Source: Mediterraneibacter hominis (lineage in GTDB: Bacteria > Bacillota > Clostridia > Lachnospirales > Lachnospiraceae). Taken from it: DNA of 64,000 nt. Position 1 is the first letter of the stretch; every line of letters begins with the position of its first letter. The stretch is taken from positions 248,001-312,000 of the forward strand of contig NZ_JACOPF010000003.1 in NCBI RefSeq assembly GCF_014287475.1, written 5' to 3'. The notes beneath the pieces are model-generated. The model searched no databases, had not been told where the DNA came from, and was given only the letters and a program-made list of their open reading frames with translations. A program made the position numbers and the translations under genes. This document shows, piece by piece, positions 16,448 through 25,700 of this stretch.

Positions 16448-16572
16448 TTATACCTTGTCAGGCGAAGCCTGCCCTCCCAAAGAGAATGTATTACGGTATG
16501 CCCTTTAGGGTATGCCTTGTCAGATAGAGTCTGCCATTCTGAAGGGGATAAATAAGGTGGCTTTTAGAGTAT
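16448..16572 (+). repeat. 62-bp palindromic interspersed repeat, two tandem copies (second degenerate)
   Basis: First copy, about 16448-16517, begins TATACCTTGTCAGGCGAAGC and ends TGCCCTTTAGGGTATG. A second, more decayed copy follows to about 16572 and ends TTTTAGAGTATA. It contains the same small hairpins as the clean copies at 37481-37610 (CGGGC-AAA-GCCCG type, CCC-GAA-GGG type and a terminal GTATGCCC/GGGTATAC). Confidence 0.75.
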
Positions 16573-16590
16573 AAAATTTAGGAGAGGACA

Positions 16591-17052
16591 ATGGAGATTT
16601 TTGTAGATGCGGATGCATGTCCGGTAATCAAAATTGTAGAAAAGGTAGCGAAGGAATACAATCTTCCAGTCACGCTGCTGTGTGATACGAACCATATTTT
16701 ACGTTCTGAATACAGTACCGTAAAATGTATTGGCGCCGGTACAGATGCAGTTGATTTTGCGTTGATTAACCTGTGCAAAAGGGGAGATATTGTAGTAACG
16801 CAGGACTACGGTGTGGCAGCAATGGCACTGGGGAAAGGTGCATATGCAATCCATCAGTCCGGTAGATGGTATACAGAAGAAAATATAGACCATCTGCTAC
16901 TAGAACGGCATTTGTCAAAAAAAGCGAGACGCTCCAGCAGTAAATATCATTTAAAGGGGCAGTCCAGGCGGACAGAAGAGGACGATAAAAGATTTGAAAG
17001 AGCTTTTCGGGAACTAATCGAAAAGTGCTTGCGGGAAAGGAAAGAGATATGA
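16591..17052 (+). CDS. YaiI/YqxD family (DUF188, UPF0178) PIN-like protein
   Basis: Small cytosolic protein of the YaiI/YqxD family, 153 residues as usual. Seen: FVDADACPV at the N-terminus, VTLLCDTNHIL, GTDAVDFALINLCKRGDIVVTQDYG with the aspartates of a PIN-like nuclease fold, and the basic KKARRSSSKYH segment. The biochemical role of the family is not established; a nuclease-like fold is suggested. The start has GGAGAGGAC eight bases before. The stop overlaps the next gene as ATGA. Confidence 0.88.
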   Translation: MEIFVDADACPVIKIVEKVAKEYNLPVTLLCDTNHILRSEYSTVKCIGAGTDAVDFALINLCKRGDIVVTQDYGVAAMALGKGAYAIHQSGRWYTEENIDHLLLERHLSKKARRSSSKYHLKGQSRRTEEDDKRFERAFRELIEKCLRERKEI

Positions 17053-17981
17053 TACAGAAGACGGCAATTATAGGCATGGGCGCTCTTGGTATGCTTTATG
17101 CAAGTCAGATTATAGAGGGCCTGGGCAGAGAAGCGGTTGAGTTTGTGATGGACAAAGCGCGTGTAGAGAAATATAAAAATGAGACATTTACAGTAAATGG
17201 AATAGAACAGGACTATACGCTGATACCTGTGGAAGAGGCGAAGCCAGTAGATTTGGTCATTCTTGCTGTGAAATATCCGGCGCTTAAAGCGGCATTGGAC
17301 TGTATGAAGAATTCTGTAGGAGAACATACGACCATTTTATCTGTTATGAACGGAGTTACAAGCGAGAAAATCATTGCCAAGCGATATGGCGATGAAAGGG
17401 TGCTGTATACAGTTGCACAAGGGATGGATGCGATGAAATTCGGCAGTAAACTTCGGTATACACAGAAAGGGGAGCTTGTACTTGGCATTAAGAATCAAGA
17501 GGATGAGCAGAAAAAGCGGCTTAAGAGGGTGGAAGAATATTTCAGCAGGGCGGGCGTTCCTTACGCGGAAGATGAACATATTCTGAAACGGATGTGGGGA
17601 AAGTTCATGCTGAATGTAGGTGTGAATCAGGTCTGCATGGTATATCAGGCAAGCTACGCGCAGGCATTAGAACCTGGCGAGGCAAACAGGATGATGATTG
17701 CGGCTATGCGCGAGGTAAGGGCAGTTGCAGAGTTAGAAGGCGTGGAAGTGACGGAGGAAGATCTGAATTTTTATGTAAATTTGTTAAAGACACTGGATCC
17801 GGACGGCATGCCGTCTATGGCGCAGGATCGCATTAATAAGAAGTTAAGTGAGGTAGATATGTTCGCAGGAAACGTGATAGAGCTGGCGGATAGGCATAAG
17901 ATTCAAGTGCCGGCGAACAGATATTTGTACGAGAGAGTAAAGGAAATTGAAAAGGAGTATTCGACATGCCATTTCGAGTAG
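17049..17981 (+). CDS. PanE/ApbA-family ketopantoate reductase-like dehydrogenase
   Basis: NAD(P)H-dependent reductase of the 2-dehydropantoate 2-reductase family; would reduce ketopantoate to pantoate for coenzyme A synthesis, or a related 2-oxo acid. Seen: Rossmann motif [15 protein letters not shown] at the N-terminus, [25 protein letters not shown], and a C-terminal helical domain with [13 protein letters not shown] and MLNVGVNQV. The ATG at 17049 overlaps the preceding stop (ATGA) and follows GGAAAGGA; a GTG at 17025 is less likely. The family includes paralogues of unknown substrate, so the specific reaction is uncertain. Confidence 0.8.
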   Translation: MIQKTAIIGMGALGMLYASQIIEGLGREAVEFVMDKARVEKYKNETFTVNGIEQDYTLIPVEEAKPVDLVILAVKYPALKAALDCMKNSVGEHTTILSVMNGVTSEKIIAKRYGDERVLYTVAQGMDAMKFGSKLRYTQKGELVLGIKNQEDEQKKRLKRVEEYFSRAGVPYAEDEHILKRMWGKFMLNVGVNQVCMVYQASYAQALEPGEANRMMIAAMREVRAVAELEGVEVTEEDLNFYVNLLKTLDPDGMPSMAQDRINKKLSEVDMFAGNVIELADRHKIQVPANRYLYERVKEIEKEYSTCHFE

Positions 17982-19090
17982 TGATGGGGGACATTACGAA
18001 AATAAAAACAACTGCGATCGTCAATGCAGCGAACTGTTCACTTTTGGGAGGCGGAGGTGTGGACGGTGCTATTCATCGGGCAGCAGGGCCGCAGCTATTA
18101 GAAGAATGTCAGAAATTACATGGATGTCGTACTGGAGAAGCGAAGCTGACAAAGGGATACCGGCTCCCGGCTAAGTATATCATTCACACACCAGGACCTA
18201 TATGGAGAGGCGGAAATGACGGAGAAGCAGCACTGCTTCGCTCCTGTTATGAGAATTGTCTCAAGACAGCGATGAAGAACGGGATAAGAGATATAGCTTT
18301 TCCATCTATCAGTACAGGAATTTATGCGTATCCGCTTGAAGAGGCGGCAAAAATAGCAGTAAATACAATTTATAAATTTCCAGAATTGGAAGTGCAGATG
18401 GTTTGTTTTGATGAACGGACAAAGGCGGTATATGAGGGGGCGGACGCGGTTTACCGGAAAAAATATGACTGCAAGGAGAAGAATGAAATTGTTTATATAG
18501 AGTATCAGGATCTTCCTATGAAAAGAGCGTTTGAGAATGAAGAACTGCGGCTGGGTATGATGCGGATTGCAAAGGAAACAGAACAGGAGCACGAACGCAT
18601 TTTGCATCTTTTACAGGCAGAGACAACCTTCCGCCAGTACGTACATTTAAAAGGCAGAGAAGGGCTGTCTGACAGAATTTGTGAAAAGATTTATGCAGAG
18701 ATGGAAAAGGAGAATGAAAGAAATCCAGTTCCAATGGCGGAGGCATATCCATTTGTAAAGAATGACTGCTGGAGCCTGAAGGCAAAAGACATCAGCTATA
18801 TGAAGGTGACAGCCTGTGCGGGAGAAGACGGACAGTTTGATATAAAAGAAATACGAAAGAAAATGGTGGGAAACAGAAGGGAGCTTCTATTTTATATTGA
18901 AGGAGCTTTGCCGAATGAGGAAGGGCACACAAAGAAAGGAAATGGACAGGAAAGGACTGGAAGGAAGGGGTATAGAATAATTCCCAGTCATGTAGTAATG
19001 GAGCAGAAAATTTTGAAGTGCCTGCTTTTGGACGGAAATGTAGACTTGAAACGGTTTGATATAAAAGGCAGCTTTGTCGCAGATGTATAG
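17966..19090 (+). CDS. Macro-domain protein with an unrecognised C-terminal extension
   Basis: N-terminal macro domain (about residues 1-165) of the YmdB/O-acetyl-ADP-ribose deacetylase type: [34 protein letters not shown], and [17 protein letters not shown] carry the ADP-ribose binding loops. The family hydrolyses O-acetyl-ADP-ribose or mono-ADP-ribosylated targets. The remaining 210 residues (from about [11 protein letters not shown]) are not recognised; they are charged, largely helical, with an [18 protein letters not shown] linker. Most bacterial macro proteins of this type stop after the macro domain, so the fusion is notable. The start overlaps the end of the previous gene by 16 bases and follows AAAGGAG. 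Confidence 0.82.
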   Translation: MPFRVVMGDITKIKTTAIVNAANCSLLGGGGVDGAIHRAAGPQLLEECQKLHGCRTGEAKLTKGYRLPAKYIIHTPGPIWRGGNDGEAALLRSCYENCLKTAMKNGIRDIAFPSISTGIYAYPLEEAAKIAVNTIYKFPELEVQMVCFDERTKAVYEGADAVYRKKYDCKEKNEIVYIEYQDLPMKRAFENEELRLGMMRIAKETEQEHERILHLLQAETTFRQYVHLKGREGLSDRICEKIYAEMEKENERNPVPMAEAYPFVKNDCWSLKAKDISYMKVTACAGEDGQFDIKEIRKKMVGNRRELLFYIEGALPNEEGHTKKGNGQERTGRKGYRIIPSHVVMEQKILKCLLLDGNVDLKRFDIKGSFVADV

Positions 19091-19116
19091 AACAAAAGAA
19101 GAAAGGCGGAATACAA

Positions 19117-19752
19117 ATGACAAAGAAAAAATTAGCGTTGGAAGTAATCGAACGTCTGAAGAAAGAATATCCGGATGCCGGATGTACGCTGGATTATAAT
19201 GATGCATGGAAACTTCTTGTGAGCGTACGTCTGGCGGCACAGTGTACGGATGCAAGGGTCAATGTTGTTGTGCAGGATTTATACGCAAAGTACCCGACGG
19301 TAGAAGCACTTGCAGCAGCGGAGGCAGAAGACATAGAGCGGATTGTACGTCCCTGCGGGCTTGGAAAGAGTAAGGCGCGGGACATCAGTGCATGTATGAA
19401 AATACTAAAGGAAAAATATGACGGAAAGGTTCCGCGGGATTTTGATGCCCTTTTAAAATTGCCGGGTGTGGGTAGAAAAAGCGCTAACTTGATTATGGGA
19501 GATGTGTTTGGCGAACCGGCGATTGTCACAGATACACATTGCATCCGACTTGTAAACCGGATAGGGCTGGTAGATGGAATCAAGGAACCTAAAAAAGTAG
19601 AGATGGAGCTTTGGAAGATTATACCGCCTAAAGAGGGCAGTGATTTTTGCCATCGGCTTGTCTATCATGGCAGAGAAGTCTGCACAGCGCGGACGAAACC
19701 GTATTGCAGTAAATGCTGTCTGGCAGATATTTGTGCCAAAGAAAGAATATAA
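19117..19752 (+). CDS. nth: Endonuclease III (DNA glycosylase/AP lyase)
   Basis: Base-excision repair glycosylase for oxidised pyrimidines. Seen: AQCTDARVN, helix-hairpin-helix LPGVGRKSAN with the catalytic lysine, VTDTHCIRL with the catalytic aspartate, and the C-terminal 4Fe-4S cysteines in REVCTARTKPYCSKCCLADIC. The first cysteine gap counts seven residues instead of the commoner six, probably harmless. Length 211 residues is standard. Preceded by GAAAGGCGG. Confidence 0.93.
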   Translation: MTKKKLALEVIERLKKEYPDAGCTLDYNDAWKLLVSVRLAAQCTDARVNVVVQDLYAKYPTVEALAAAEAEDIERIVRPCGLGKSKARDISACMKILKEKYDGKVPRDFDALLKLPGVGRKSANLIMGDVFGEPAIVTDTHCIRLVNRIGLVDGIKEPKKVEMELWKIIPPKEGSDFCHRLVYHGREVCTARTKPYCSKCCLADICAKERI

Positions 19753-19832
19753 TCGCAGGTATGTCTGTTTTGTTCTATTTAGAGAAATAGGAAAATAGAA
19801 TAAATAAAACAGATAAGGGACGGATTGAAAAA

Positions 19833-20330
19833 ATGAAATGGAAGGCTTTGCTTTTGAGCCTGTTTCTTACCCTGGGAACTGGAGGACTGGCAGGTTTTTT
19901 GACATCGGGCAGTATGCAGAAATACGAGGAAATGTATCATCCGCCATTGTCTCCGCCGGGTTGGGTTTTCCCAGTTGTATGGAGTATTTTATATGTTTTG
20001 ATGGCAGTGGCCGCATATCTGGTTTACACTGCTGTGCCAAACGAAGAACAAAAGAAAGAAGAAAGAGAACCGGCAGATAAGAGGAGCGTTTTAAAACTGT
20101 ACTTAGTGCAGTTAGCAGTAAATGCAGTCTGGCCGGTTTTATTTTTTAACCTGAATCTGTATTTGGCGGCAGCAGTATGGATACTGCTGCTGTGGTATCT
20201 GGTATTTTTAACAGCAGAAAATTTTTATAAAATCAGGCATATAGCAGGTAAACTACTGGTTCCATATTTTATATGGGTTACATTCGCTGTGTATCTAAAT
20301 CTTTCCATTGCTGTGTATACTTACTTTTGA
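19833..20330 (+). CDS. TspO/MBR family membrane protein
   Basis: Five-helix membrane protein of the TspO/translocator family, which binds porphyrins and related ligands. Seen: GGLAGFLTSGSM, YHPPLSPPGWVFPVVWSILY (the signature Pro-Pro-Gly-Trp-x-Phe-Pro-x-x-Trp), NAVWPVLFFNL, and PYFIWVTFAVYLNLSI. 165 residues. A broken dyad with CTGTTTT/AAAACAG ends at 19759-19812 lies between it and nth and may separate the two transcripts. The physiological role in clostridia is unknown. Confidence 0.9.
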   Translation: MKWKALLLSLFLTLGTGGLAGFLTSGSMQKYEEMYHPPLSPPGWVFPVVWSILYVLMAVAAYLVYTAVPNEEQKKEEREPADKRSVLKLYLVQLAVNAVWPVLFFNLNLYLAAAVWILLLWYLVFLTAENFYKIRHIAGKLLVPYFIWVTFAVYLNLSIAVYTYF

Positions 20331-20372
20331 ATGTAAACATCTGCATGTCTTTAGAATATATATTCAAGATTT

Positions 20373-20395
20373 CGGGCTTTATCTGACAAGGTATA
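20373..20395 (-). repeat. Truncated fragment of the 62-bp interspersed repeat
   Basis: Reading on the minus strand, TATACCTTGTC-AGAT-AAAGCCCG matches the first 23 bases of the family (clean copies have GGGC in the middle). Only the end of one element is present. Confidence 0.55.
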
Positions 20396-20470
20396 AAAGC
20401 TATGAAAAGTGTACATAGTAAGAGAAAAACGGGGTATTTTTCATACAACGTGGAAAGAAGAGGTATTTGT

Positions 20471-20902
20471 ATGCAGGAAAATACAAAAAAGCTGCTGGAA
20501 GAATGTAATTCGGGATGTAAAATGGCGATTGAAAGTATGGATCAGGTCGGACAGTACGTTACAGACGACAAGCTTAAGGGTGTGATTCAGGATTATAATA
20601 CCAGACACAAGAAATTGGAGTCAGAATCTTCCAGGCTTTTAGCGCAGGAAGGGCAGGAGGAAAAAGAACCAGGTGTATTTGCTTCGACATTTTCCTGGCT
20701 GACAACAGAGATGAAGATGATGGCAAAGGATGACAATAAGCAAGCAGCAAAAATTATGATGAATGGATGCAATATGGGAATCCAGTCGATTACAGAGACT
20801 ATGCACCAGTGCAAGGACGCTTCCAATGAGAGTATGTCTTTGGCAAAGAAGCTGGTACGTACAGAAGAGGAGTTCATGGGAGAAATGAAAAAATTTTTAT
20901 AA
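20471..20902 (+). CDS. Small helical-bundle protein, DUF2383/ferritin-like type
   Basis: 143-residue soluble protein predicted as a four-helix bundle: LLEECNSGCKMAIESMDQV, DDKLKGVIQDYNTRHKKLE, TFSWLTTEMKMMAKDDNKQ and AAKIMMNGCNMGIQSITETM. The layout resembles small PA2169/DUF2383-like proteins, whose role is unknown; the metal ligand pattern of true ferritins is not evident. I start at the ATG at 20471 after AAGAAGAGG; a longer frame from 20402 lacks a site. Confidence 0.6.
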   Translation: MQENTKKLLEECNSGCKMAIESMDQVGQYVTDDKLKGVIQDYNTRHKKLESESSRLLAQEGQEEKEPGVFASTFSWLTTEMKMMAKDDNKQAAKIMMNGCNMGIQSITETMHQCKDASNESMSLAKKLVRTEEEFMGEMKKFL

Positions 20903-20921
20903 GTATAGGAGCATTATATCA

Positions 20922-21032
20922 GGAAGCTGCCGTACACAGACTTATGTACGGTTACAAAGTCAAATATCGCATTGTTTTCATCCCCTCGGAAGCTGCCGTA
21001 CACAGACTTATGTACGGCGGCTTCCTGATATT
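20922..21032. repeat. 30-bp direct repeat forming nested hairpins
   Basis: GGAAGCTGCCGTACAC followed by AGACTTATGTACGG occurs at 20922-20951 and exactly again at 20988-21017, period 66 bases. The second copy continues into CGGCTTCCTGATATT, so both copies can pair with the same right arm to make a long stem (GGAAGC-GCCGTACA against TGTACGGC-GCTTCC). It may serve as a terminator for the preceding gene that suffered a partial duplication. Confidence 0.65.
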
Positions 21033-21037
21033 TTATG

Positions 21038-21202
21038 GTAACAGTTCAGCCATACAGTGTGCGAGAAGCATAAAACATGCTTGCATGTTTTTGCGAGTGT
21101 ACATCTGTATGAGCTTAAGCGCCTGTCAATGAGTAAAACAGTGGCGGCAGCCACGATAAGCACGTAGTGCAGTTTTACGAATGGCGCGGGCTGAACTGTT
21201 AC
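21038..21202. mobile_element. MITE-like element, copy A (165 bp)
   Basis: Bounded by perfect 14-bp terminal inverted repeats, GTAACAGTTCAGCC at 21038-21051 and GGCTGAACTGTTAC at 21189-21202. No coding capacity. A closely similar copy in the opposite orientation lies at 22483-22650 on the other side of the glycerol dehydrogenase gene. Internal features shared by the copies include the ACATGCTTGCATGT palindrome and GGCGGCAGCCACGATAAGCA. Confidence 0.75.
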
Positions 21203-21243
21203 ATTTTATGACCTAACGTATTTCTTTCGGTATAAAGAAAAGA

Positions 21244-22341
21244 CTACTCACCTAAAAAATATCTTCCGTAGGCATCGGCAGCTTTGATTGCCGCAAATAC
21301 AGTTTCTGGCGTTACAGTAAACGGCATATTATGCAGAGTGTCGGTTGGTGCACAGGCTGCTTCTGCTACTTTTCTAAGCTTTTCATCAGATATTTCTGTG
21401 ATTCCCAGTTCTTTTAATGTGACAGGAAGTCCTAGTTCAATACACCAGTCAATAATGTCTTCCAATTCTTCAGCGGGGATATTTTCAAGTACAAGCTGTG
21501 TGATTGTACCGAATGCAACTTTTTCTCCATGATACATATGATGACATTCTTCCAGTACAGTAAAGCCGTTGTGGATGGCATGCGCTCCGGCTAAGCCGCC
21601 GCTTTCAAAACCGATACCGCTTAACAGTGTGTTTGCCTCAATTACTTTTTCAACTGCCGGTGTCAAAGCGCCTGCTTCCAGGGCAAGCTTTGCTTTCACA
21701 CCTTCTTCCATCAGCGTATCAAAACACAGTTTGGCCAATGCGATAGCGGCGGAGGTAACATTGCCGCCTGCACATGTGGTTGCGCCGCTTGCTTTGCAGG
21801 CTCTTGCTTCAAAATAAGTCGCCAGTGCGTCTCCCATACCGGATACCGTTAAGCGGACAGGGGATTTTGCAATGATGTCTGTGTCCATGAGCACCATATT
21901 AGGGTTAGCGGGAAGGAAAAGATATTCCTCAAACACGCCCTCGTCTGTATAAATAACAGAAAGAGCGCTGCATGGAGCATCTGTGGACGCGATGGTTGGA
22001 CAGATAAGAACGGGAACGGATTTATAATATGCTACCGCTTTGGCAGTGTCGAGTATCTTCCCTCCGCCAATGCCGATTACCATATCGTAGCCTTCTTTTT
22101 CTACAATGGCTGTCAGACGGTTGATTTCATTTTTGCTGCATTCGCCGTTAAAGTAGTCAAATACAATTTGTGCCTGACTATTCTTAAATCCAGCTTCTAC
22201 TATACTGCCGCATCGCTTATATCCGGAAGCGGTAATCAGAATCAGCGCTTTTTTTCCATACTTTTCGGCATATTCCCCTAACTTTTTTAATTCTCCTGCA
22301 CCCTGCACATATTTGCTTGGGCTGATTAAAATATTTGCCAT
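21244..22341 (-). CDS. gldA: Glycerol dehydrogenase (iron-type alcohol dehydrogenase family)
   Basis: Zn/Fe-dependent NAD+ enzyme converting glycerol to dihydroxyacetone, or a related polyol/hydroxy-ketone substrate. Seen: NAD-binding GIGGGKILDTAKAVAYY, CPTIASTDAPCSALSVIY, VSGMGDALATYFEARAC with a metal-ligand aspartate, GLAGAHAIHNGF and HHMYHGEKVAFGT with the two metal-ligand histidines. 365 residues, full length. GGAGGT precedes the ATG on the minus strand. It stands alone between two inverted MITE-like elements, opposite in direction to its neighbours. Confidence 0.92.
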   Translation of the reverse strand: MANILISPSKYVQGAGELKKLGEYAEKYGKKALILITASGYKRCGSIVEAGFKNSQAQIVFDYFNGECSKNEINRLTAIVEKEGYDMVIGIGGGKILDTAKAVAYYKSVPVLICPTIASTDAPCSALSVIYTDEGVFEEYLFLPANPNMVLMDTDIIAKSPVRLTVSGMGDALATYFEARACKASGATTCAGGNVTSAAIALAKLCFDTLMEEGVKAKLALEAGALTPAVEKVIEANTLLSGIGFESGGLAGAHAIHNGFTVLEECHHMYHGEKVAFGTITQLVLENIPAEELEDIIDWCIELGLPVTLKELGITEISDEKLRKVAEAACAPTDTLHNMPFTVTPETVFAAIKAADAYGRYFLGE

Positions 22342-22482
22342 AAAAAGACCTCCTTAATTGACAAAATAAGAATTTTGATGATTTTACCTACATTGCTTAT
22401 ATTGTCATTTTTCTAACAATATTCTCATTTTAATCCTCCTTTTTCCTACTGTCAAGCAATGTGGAGAAGAGAAAACAAAAAA

Positions 22483-22650
22483 GAAACAGTTCAGCCCGCG
22501 CCATTCGTAAAACCGCACTGCGTGCTTATCGTGGCTGCCGCCACCGTTTTACTCATTGACGGGCGCTCAATTCATACAGATAGATGTACGCTCGCAAAAA
22601 CATGCAAGCATGTTTTATGCTTCCCGCACACTGTATGGCTGAACTGATAC
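22483..22650. mobile_element. MITE-like element, copy B (168 bp), inverted relative to copy A
   Basis: Ends are GAAACAGTTCAGCC (22483-22496) and GGCTGAACTGATAC (22637-22650), each one base off the copy A ends. Its plus strand is closely similar to the minus strand of copy A over the full length. No reading frame of interest. Together the copies bracket gldA as an inverted pair. Confidence 0.75.
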
Positions 22651-22710
22651 AAAAAATAGACAAAGAAAGGCTTATTGTATGTCTGCGTATGTGTTTGCGA
22701 TGGTTTTTGC

Positions 22711-22740
22711 TGTACAGAAAGAAGAAAAATAGTTTATAAT
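22711..22740 (+). promoter_or_regulatory. Weak candidate promoter of the EndoQ-helicase gene
   Basis: Consensus TATAAT at 22735-22740 with TGTACA at 22711-22716 as a weak -35 (18-base spacer), 41 bases before the start codon. The rest of 22342-22710 holds only the MITE copy and AT-rich sequence. Confidence 0.4.
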
Positions 22741-22780
22741 AAGAGAAGCATTTTATCAGTACAAGAGAGAAGGGAATAAG

Positions 22781-25700
22781 ATGTATATTGCTGATTTACA
22801 TATCCACTCCCGGTACTCACGCGCTACCAGCAAGGACTGTACGCCGGAGCATCTGGATTTGTGGGCGAGAAAAAAAGGAATTCATATTGTAGGAAGCGGG
22901 GATTTTACCCATCCGGCATGGCGGGAGGAACTAAAAGAGAAGCTTAAACCGGCGGAGGGTGGACTGTATGTATTAAAAGAAGAATATCGGATTTTGGATG
23001 ATACAGCAGCAGACACCTTTGCACCGCGGTTCGTAGTCACCGGAGAAATCAGTTCGATTTATAAAAAGAATGGGAGGGTACGTAAGGTACACAGTCTGAT
23101 TCTGCTTCCCAGCCTGGAGGCGGCGGAAAAGATCTCAGAAAAACTAGAGGAAATCGGGAACATTCATTCAGACGGCAGACCGATTCTAGGAGTAGATTGC
23201 AGGGATTTGCTGGAAATTATTCTAGAGCTCTGTCCGGATGCCATGTATGTACCGGCACATATTTGGACTCCGCATTTTTCTTTGTTCGGGGCGTTTTCAG
23301 GATTTGACACAGTGGAGGAATGTTTTGAAGATCTTTCCGATCATATTCATGCGATGGAGACAGGACTGTCTTCGGATCCTCCTATGAATTGGAGAGTTTC
23401 TGCATTGGATCGTTATCAGCTTATTTCAAATTCTGACGCACATTCTCCGGCGAAGCTGGGAAGAGAGGCGAACCTTTTGGATATAGAACTGTCCTATGAA
23501 GGCTTATATGAAGGGATTCAAAATGGAAAAGGACTGTACGGGACAATTGAATTCTTTCCAGAGGAAGGAAAATATCATATGGATGGACACAGAAAATGCA
23601 ATCTGTGCCTTACTCCTTTAGAGACAGAGAAATACAGTGGAATCTGTCCGGTATGCGGCAGGAAGATTACGATAGGAGTTTCCCATAGAGTAGAACAGCT
23701 TGCAGATCGCATGGAGGGCTACATAAGGGACAATGCAAAGCTGTTTGAGAGTTTAGTACCGCTTCCGGAAGTAATAGCAGCGTCAGTGGGACATTCTGCG
23801 TCCAGTACAAAGGTGCAGAGGGAATATCAGAATATGCTGCGGCGTCTCGGGCCAGAATTTGAAATTCTCCGGACAATACCGGCGGAAGATATAAGAAGTG
23901 TCTCCGGCAGGCTGATCTCGGAGGGGATTATAAGGCTGCGGAAAGGAGAAGTAGAGAGGATTCCAGGCTTTGACGGAGAGTACGGAACGATCCAGTTATT
24001 TGATGCGCGGGAGCTTGAAGAAACGGACGGACAGATGAGCTTCTTTGACATGCTGGAGATGGAAACAGAGAAAGTACAGAAGCCGGATACAAAAGCAGTA
24101 AAAAAGGCTGGGGAAGCTTCTGGCTTAAAGTCTGCTGCGGCTTTTGAATCGGAAAGAGTAAAAAGGTCTGGCCTAAACGACGTGCTGGATTTAAATCCAA
24201 AGCAAAAGGAGGCAGCAGAGGCGGCAGGGGATGTTGCTGTGATTGCGGGGCCAGGTACAGGAAAGACAAAAACACTGGTTTCCAGGATTGTGTATCTTTT
24301 AAGAAACCGGAAAGTGAAACCATCGGAAATTACGGCTGTGACATTTACAAATCTGGCAGCAGACCAGTTATATGAACGGGTGCAAGCCCAACTGGGGAAG
24401 GGAAAGAAAACCTCAAATTTACAGGTTGGAACCTTCCATGCGGTATGCATGACCTTTTTAAAAGAACAGGGAGAGGAATTTACGCTGATTGACAGGGAGG
24501 AAGCAAAAACGATTGCCAGAGAAATTCTGGAGGAACATACATATAAAATGTCTGTCAAAGAATTTCTGGAGTCTGTTTCCAGAGAAAAATCAGGCGTCGT
24601 ACAAAGTGTGGCCAAAGAAGAGGCATGGCGGGAAGTATACGGAGAGTATCAAAGGAGGCTGAAAGCGCAAAAGCTCTTGGATTTTGACGATTTGCTTGTA
24701 AAGACAGCAGATAAAATAAAAAAGAAAGAGACACTGCCAGGATGGGAGAAACGATTTTCTTATCTGTTGATTGATGAATTTCAAGACTTGAATCCGCGGC
24801 AGATGGAATTGATGCAGTTGTGGAGAGAAGCAGGCAGGGAACTGTTTGTAATCGGAGACGCAGATCAATCTATTTACGGCTTCCGCGGTGCAGATTCAGA
24901 CTGCTTTCGGAGGCTGGCCAAAGAAACGGCACACCTGTACGTGGCAGAGCTGGAAGAAAATTATCGTTCGTCACCGGAGATCCTGTCTGCGGCTCTAGAA
25001 GTGGTTTCCCAAAATTCGGGTGGAAAAAGGAAGCTGCATGCGAACTGTAAGTCAAATGTTCCTGTAAGGCAGATACATGCACAGTCGGATATGGCGGAGG
25101 CAATTTTTGTGGCGAAGGAGATAGGCCGCCTGACAGGAGGACTCGGCATGCTGGAGGCGCAGACCCATTCCGAACAAATGCAGGACAGAAAGATAAGAGG
25201 GTTTGACGAGATTGCGGTTCTTTACCGGACACACAGGCAGGCGGACATTCTGGAGACTTGCCTGAAAAAGGAAGGGATTCCCTATATCGTGGCAGGAAGA
25301 GAGAGTTTTCTGGAGGAGGAAAGTGTACAGGGGAGCATCCAGTTTTTTAAATACTTAAGGGACAGTGAAAATGAATCTGCGAGGCGGCAGAGCCTTGCGC
25401 GTCTGTGGAAGCTGGAAGATACAGAGGTATCAGAGGAAATTCTGCGGGCTACCTCGCAGAAATTTGCGCCGTTTTATATAGAGAAAAAACCGAAAGAATT
25501 TGTACAACTGTGGATGGAAGAAATGGGACTTACAGAGAATAAGTCTATGAGGAAGCTTGCAAAGACAGCAGTATTTTATGAGACAATGGATGCATTTTTG
25601 CAGGCATTAGATTTTGGAGTGGAAAGCGATTTAAGGAGATGCGGGGACAGGGAATACAGCGCCGGCGCTGTAACGCTTATGACTCTGCATGGCGCGAAGG

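Noticed and set aside
20944..21132. 62-codon frame in the repeat region
   Set aside because: It runs through the duplicated hairpin and the MITE, and has no ribosome binding site.
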